From Yamagishiella unicocca (Eukaryota; Chlorophyta; Chlorophyceae; Chlamydomonadales; Volvocaceae): DNA of 64,000 nucleotides. Shown in pieces: positions 58,169-64,000 of the stretch. Below the pieces are notes generated by a model. That model worked only from the letters and a program-made list of their open reading frames with translations. It was not told where the DNA came from and made no database searches. Location: NCBI GenBank assembly GCA_003116995.1, contig BDSL01000080.1, positions 248,001-312,000 on the forward strand, written 5' to 3'. Within the stretch, counting starts at the first letter, position 1. Each line of letters opens with the position of its first letter. The position numbers and the translations under genes were made by a program.

Positions 58169-61100
58169 ATGATGATGGGAACTGGCATGGGGGACTTCGG
58201 TGGCATGATGAGGAAAAGAGGCCGTGACGATGAGGGTAAGGTAGCACCCGGAGGACTGGAAGAGTTGGCCATGCGGGGGTCCAGCCTGACGGTTCCTATC
58301 GTTTGCGCCACGGCAGGTGACGGCATCAAGAAGGTTTTCGTCGCTGGCTTGCCATTTAACGTGGATTGGCAGGAACTTAAGCGCTATTTCAGGACGGCGG
58401 GCACGGGTGCGTTGTGGTGCGCTGACTGAGCTTTCTTAGCGCCCTGGGCGGTAGCCGCGACGTTTTGCAAAACCTTCGTGTTAAGTCGGCACTGATTATG
58501 GCCTTTGTGCGTCGTGCCGCAGTTGTGTATGCCGGTGTTATGAAGGACAAGGAGAAGGGCACATCTAAGGTGGGTGTCGCGCTGGCGCCGGAAACGTGGG
58601 CTGGCATGCTTGAGAATGGTGACTAGTTGATACTCGTACACAAATGATTCGCTATGGTCAGGACCCAAAGGATGCTTGAACCTCCGCCGACGTGGGCGCT
58701 TCCTGCAAACTATGTCCTGTAGGGCTGTGGCGTTGTCGAATTTGAGACTGCTGAACAGGCTCAGAATGCTATCCAGCTCTTCAACGGAACCCAGGTATGT
58801 CGACGCAATTGCTTTTGCTGGGCGCTGATGTTCGGCAAAGATAGTTGCCTGCCAGCATATCACAACTTCTGACGGTTTGGAAACTGGCTATTCCTTTTGG
58901 CACTGGCGGACTTGGTCCGCCCCAGATGGCAGGCAGAACCATCTACGTGCGCCTTGACCAGGATAATGCCACTGGGGGCATGGGCGACGGGCCTTCGGCC
59001 GCTAAGAAGCTCGCTGGTGGGGGCATGGGTGCCGGTATGGGCGCTGGCATGTACGGAGGCGTCGGCATGGGCGGCAACGATGGTTCACTCTATGGTATGT
59101 GCTGGTGGCTGGGCGGTAGGGCTAGCTTAGCATGCGAGCAGGTTACTCAGGGATTGCATGCGGCGGGCGGGCTAGGCTTGCATGGTGTATACAGGTGGCT
59201 GGATAGAGCCAACTCGATGAGCTCACAGGCTGGTCAGGGTCAGCGGGGCTGGCGGGAACCAAGACTGAGGGCGTGTCAAAAGGTGTTTAAGTGCAGAGAG
59301 ACATGTCCGAAAGGAGAGAGAGGTTTTGGGCATGGGGGATCCAGTCCTACGCCTGGTACTTCAATCGGAATAGTTGATCAGTTAGGAGATATACGAAGAT
59401 ACAAAGGATTTGTAAACTCAGCAAATGTTGGCACTAAAACAGGTGAGACGAATAGAGGTGCATGTCCATGGGGTCTGAAGATCGTGTTATCGCAAGGACG
59501 ATCGCTTTCGAATAGTTATCACCCATTCTGGAGCAGGCTCTTTCGCGAGTGGTTTGTCATGTATCGTATTTGCAGCGGGCACATTTCGTGATGGCACGGA
59601 GCCTTCACCTTCGGCATTTTGTTGCACGTGCAAAGCCATACGATGCCTGCTGCCTAACGGCCGTAGGAGTGATCCATGGCCGCGGTCAGCGTACGTGCAG
59701 CCCTGAGCCACACAGAGTTGTGTTGCCCCACGGGCGTTCCCTGCTACGTGTTGCCCACGTGTTCTGCTGTCGCGTGAAGCCATGAACTCTGACGAACCCC
59801 TTCGCAGCTGTTGTCCTTGGTAGTGAAGCCGTATGCTGTCCTGGCCACGCATTGTTTCTGCTGTTGAGTTTTGCTGCTCCTGAGACGAGTCTTCTTGCGC
59901 ACTTGCTGACTGTGAGGCCAAGCTCCTTGTCATGATCTACGGCCAAGGGCCTGAAGCCTACTGTTCCTAAGTCAGCGCCTTCGGCTGTTTCGTTGTGGTA
60001 TCCCGTGCTCTCATTCGGAAGCAGGTTCATCCCAGGGTGGTATGATGGGTGCGACGGGCATGGCTGGCATGGGCGCCGGCGGTATGAGCGGCATGGCCCA
60101 GTTGGCCCAGTTTGCCGGGCTTCAAGGGGCGGCATCCGCGGCAGGCAACGGCATGGGAGGCGCGGGCATGGGCGCTGGCAGCGGCGGCATGTCAGGAGGC
60201 GTAGGCATGGGCGCTGGCGGCGGCATGTCAGGAGGCGCAGGCATGGGTGCCGGTGGCGGCGGCATGCAAGGCGCGGGCATGGGCGCTGGCGGTATGGGTG
60301 CCGGCGGCATGGGCGCTGGCGGTATGGGTGCTGGCGGCATGGGTGCTGGCGGCATGGGCGCTGGCGGCATGGGTGGCGGCGGCATGGGAGGCGGCGGCAT
60401 GGGTGGCGGCGGCATGGGTGGCGGCGGCATGGGAGGCGGAATGGGGGGTATGGCGGGGGTCGTCAAGCAGGCACAGCAGCAGCAGCAGCAACAACCGCAA
60501 GCGCAGCAGCAGGCGGCAGGCGGCATGCATGGAGCTAACAACATGGCGTCGCTGCTGAGCATGGCCAACGCGGCAGCGGCTGGTGGTGGCATGGGTGGCA
60601 TGGGCGGCATGGCAGCCCTCGCCAACATGATGGGCCTAGCCGGCATGGCCGGCATGGTGAGCAGCGCTGACTAGCGTCCAGTGTCCACTTGCATTCTGAT
60701 GCATCCACAGTACTGTACCTGCCTGCTGCAAGCTTATTACTGCGTGAACGTGCAAACAAAGCGTTGGAGTTTATTTTTCCCCCGATCCCACTCATCTATG
60801 GCCGCAGGGTGGAATGCCCGGCATGGGCATGGGCGGAATGGCGGGCATGGGCGGCATGGGTGGAATGGGCGGCATGGGTGGAATGGGCGGAATGGGCGGC
60901 ATGGTAAGCGATGAAGGCAATCCATCATCCTTCACGTATGCTCGAAGTCGCTTTGTTCGTTATGTTGACCCCATGACCAATCGTTAGTGTGAGTTCATTG
61001 GTAATGCTTCCATAACGTCATCTCAACTTCAATGCTGTTTTGTGCACAGGACGGTCCACAATGGGGTGGCATGGGACCGATGGGCGGAATGCCGCCGATG

Positions 61101-62910
61101 ATGGGCGGTATGCCCCCCATGATGGGTGGTATGCCGCCCATGATGGGGCCGGGCCCAGGCCCCAACGGTCCGCCTGGCCGGAGGCTTTTCGTTAACAACC
61201 TTTCCTTCGACACCGAGTGGCGGGCGCTGAAGGTGGGCGTGAGGATCCCTAGATACCAAAATTGTGATGCTTTAGAGTTGACTGGTCGTTGACACGTAGA
61301 ACGGCCTGGGAAGAACAGCGCCTATTTTGGACGTCTTACGTGGTTGACCTTGCTTCGGCCGCTCATGCACTTCTTCGATAATACCTCCGCCACCATCCGT
61401 TTCTACGGCCTTTGCCATCCTGCTGCTTTAGCAAATGTTGTGATGCTGCCGTCTCGGGGACATGCTGTGCTGACGCGTTCCCACAGGACCACTTCAAGCA
61501 GTGCGGCCCCGTTGCGTACAGCAAGATTATCGTGGTAGGTTGAGATACAACGACGAGGCAACAGCTCGTGGTGTTGGCTATGTAGGCGGTTTTCCCAGGA
61601 CGGTGCTGGTCTCTTAAGGCAGTTGGGTTTTCCAACACACACAATCCTGCCTGGCTTAGAATTCGTTTGCCATTGCGACGTTGCGGACGTCGATTCCTTC
61701 CATACGTGTATTTGTCGGAACTCTTGGTGTTATCGCAGGACAAAGACACCAACAAGTCGAAGGGCTGCGGCATCGTCGAGTTTGAGAACCCGCGCGATGC
61801 CATGATGGCTATGCAGAAGCTCGATGGTTCGGTAAGCTGTACGCGTCGAAATTCCACATGCTCTGGTCTGGAAGCCCTGCAGGATGACTCGAATCGTATA
61901 TGGAAATATGCCCGGTAGATTCGCATGCGAGCCGTGAAATTCGCACCTGCCATCGTAGGTTTGTGCCGATGAGCCACTGACGCCATGACCTTTTGTGCAC
62001 GCCTGCAACGTTCGCCCTACAGCTCTTGGACGGTCGCACCATCCACGTTCGGGAGGATCAGCAAGAGGGCATGCCCCCCCCGGGCATGGGACCGATGGGG
62101 GGCATGCCGCCCATGATGGGAGGCATGGGTGGTGGCGGCGGCGGGCCCCGCGGCCAGCGTGGTGACCGCGAGCGGAAGTCGAACGCAGACCCGGAGATGC
62201 GGAAGACGTGTCAGGTGCGCATGATTGGGGCTACCTGTGCACTTCGCAGGCAGCTAGGTACGAAGCACGACGGAACTTGGTTAGTGCCTCCCCCGCCTAT
62301 GTTCACCCTCGGGAATGCTTCCACGGTGGGCACACTTTTAGAGCAGAAGAGGCACGCATGAGGAGGAGTACCTTCGCTTCAAAAGTGTTCGACTTTCTCT
62401 TGCAAATTCCTAACTTAGACGCCCTTTGTGTTTTGCCAGATCGTGGTGCACGGCTTGCCGTTCTCTTACGAGGCCGCGCAGCTCCGGGACCTCGTCAAGG
62501 GGTCGGGTCCCATCCTTGAGTGTGATGTCAAGAAGGACCGGATGACAGGCCGCAGCAAGGGATGGGGCACGGTGCTTTTCCAGAACGCCGAGGCTGCAAA
62601 TGCCGCTATCGAGGTAGGCGACCAATAGACTAAAGCTGGGTCAGCTGCAACCCAGACTCTGCATTGCTAGATGCTACACAATTTGTGGCAATGTCCAATG
62701 CGGCTGATGCTGTACTCTGGTCGGAAGCCTTTACTGCTTGTGCCCTGGCGTGTGCGTTCTTGCTACTCATCTCATAATTCCACTGCGCTGGTGTCCATGG
62801 GAACGGGACTAAATCCCGCACGGTTCGCTCATGTGTCACCGCAGAAGTTCAACGGCCACGACCTGCACGGACGCGTGCTGTCAGTCAAGTTGGATGCCCA
62901 TGTGCAGTAA
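58169..62910 (+). CDS. Three-RRM, Gly/Met-rich hnRNP M-like RNA-binding protein
   Basis: Likely nuclear pre-mRNA-binding protein. Thirteen exons join in frame to about 643 aa: 58169-58235, 58317-58406, 58523-58569, 58723-58794, 58926-59094, 60022-60656, 60808-60903, 61050-61232, 61487-61534, 61739-61831, 62023-62214, 62440-62613, 62845-62910. RRM1 (about 26-103) has VFVAGL and KGCGVVEF. RRM2 (about 437-512) has LFVNNL and KGCGIVEF. RRM3 (about 565-640) has IVVHGL and KGWGTVLF. Between RRM1 and RRM2 lie about 300 residues of GMGAGGM/GMGGGGM repeats, a short polyGln, and MPPMMGG repeats. The three RRMs with a Met/Gly-rich linker match the hnRNP M arrangement. The acceptor at 60022 (GGAAG) was chosen to keep frame; the common CCCAG at 60035 would shift it, so a missed small exon in the 59095-60021 intron is possible. 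Confidence 0.88.
60036..60460 (+). repeat. Coding repeat: GMGAGGM / GMGGGGM units
   Basis: Tandem repeats of the 15-bp type GGCATGGGTGCTGGC and GGCATGGGTGGCGGC within exon 6 encode Gly-Met-Gly-Ala/Gly-Gly units. Third-base differences between units show the array is not perfectly homogenised. Confidence 0.8.
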
Positions 62911-64000
62911 ACGTGAGGTGCAGAGGAGCAGCTTCCGTACGGCGCATGGGCGCGGAAGGCGTGGACAGCAACTTCTTGACTCAGAGCGGCACCAGGATTC
63001 AATGGCAATGGATTTGCGTGGGCGGGACACTGCCGATACAATTGTGACCATTTGTGGAATGTAGCATTAGGCATTGCGTTGGATCCTTCCTGGATGTATG
63101 CGCTTTGCTTCCGCCCTGGATTGGCGCATCTGAGTAGTCGCGGAAATGCTGTGTTGGACGAGGTGATGGCATGACTACCAAGACCGGCGGCACGGTGGAC
63201 GACTGGAAGTAGGCCAACTTGGAGTCGTTTTGCGTTTTGTCCTCACTTGGACATTATCTTAGCTTCTTTTCGCATGCACGTACTGTAAGCAGGTGCGATC
63301 GACAGCACTCCAAATGTATCGGATGATTGCAGCAGGCCGCTTGATCGTTGGCCACTGTCTTTACATATAGCAGCTTGCAATGGCTTGCAAATCCGTAAGG
63401 CATTCTTACTACCGTATGTTAGTAACCTGCCCTTTCCACTTTGCTGACTTCGCAGCAGAATTTGAGACTTATAGAAGCATGCGGTGCCGAAGTGCATGAT
63501 CTGTAGGCACATTTTGGCGGAAGCCCAACCAAGCTGTTGCTGGTTATGGGTGTGTCAATAGATGGCAACCTATGGCGACCAGGCAAAAGGCTTTCACGAT
63601 CCTATATAGATGAGACACATGGTGAAGCCCAGTGAAGCTACTCGCCTGCTGGGCGATTAACTGCAACCTGCTGCAAGGACAGCCGAAGAAGCAGGTCAAC
63701 GGAGTAATAATATCCTGATAGGTTGTAGCATGCATTCGTGACTGCCTAAGAGCCTAACATATTCAAGCACACACCGTACTACGGCAGCCGTGATGGGCTA
63801 AACTGCCCAAGCGCCAACAGCCGTTAGGCAAGACTGAAATGATGATAGGGATTAAGAAGAAGCAAACGGTTAGCAAAGAACGTCAAATTCGGCGGGACTA
63901 GGATGTGCTGGAACGCATGACACATATATTCTCAGGTGCAGCCGGAGCCGATCTACGTGCTTCAAAATATTAGGGTACATGCGTTGTGCATTATGGCTGC
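62911..64000. other. 3' flank of the RRM protein gene, no further gene seen
   Basis: TGTAA occurs at about 63285 and is a candidate poly(A) word. The remaining frames are short and unrecognised. Confidence 0.4.

Overview
This is nuclear DNA of a green alga, most likely a volvocine or other chlamydomonadalean species. The genes have many short exons with consensus GT-AG introns, TGTAA motifs sit downstream of several genes, exons and introns are very GC-rich in the right half, and the proteins carry Ala/Gly/Gln runs. No bacterial operon, CRISPR array, rRNA or tRNA was found. Exon borders were read by eye from splice signals, frame continuity and protein-family continuity, not from transcripts.

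Region 1 (about 1-28 kb) is gene-poor, moderate in GC and full of repeats and palindromic tetranucleotides. Its only recognisable genes are members of one paralogous two-exon family that I cannot assign to any known family. Five look intact: A at 296-1151 (+), F1 at 4865-6232 (-), F2 at 9286-10565 (-), D at 17680-19145 (-) and E at 23569-25219 (+). Two are relics: B at about 2475-2775 (+) and C at about 12050-13633 (-). Each intact copy has a short first exon ending in a W-x-G-D/R-x-x-E/D-L motif, a phase-0 intron, and a long second exon that opens with a basic/aromatic core (RKRYYVLEPLGVWVKRGR-like), continues as low-complexity Ser/Thr/Pro/Ala/Gln sequence, and in F1, F2 and D reaches an ELWRAWGLE-like motif near the C-terminus.

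Region 2 (about 28-64 kb) carries conserved housekeeping genes. In order: glucose-6-phosphate dehydrogenase (+, about 16 exons); a weak mTERF-like fragment (+); a 22-exon DCAF1/VprBP homologue (-, about 2078 aa; CUL4-DDB1 ubiquitin ligase receptor); a small single-membrane-span protein, probably of a mitochondrial respiratory complex (+, 3 exons); glucosidase II beta subunit (-, 7 exons, C-terminal KDEL); and a three-RRM, Gly/Met-rich hnRNP M-like RNA-binding protein (+, 13 exons). Two head-to-head pairs (DCAF1 with the small membrane protein, glucosidase II beta with the RRM protein) share short presumptive bidirectional promoters of about 420 and 300 bp.

The GC-rich introns of DCAF1 carry a dispersed element of about 75 bp in both orientations, with shorter pieces of the same kind in the G6PD introns. 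They also hold 19-bp and 25-bp minisatellites, and a G6PD intron holds an 8-bp telomere-like array. The best candidate for something undescribed is the paralogous family of region 1; second is the recurrent intronic element.
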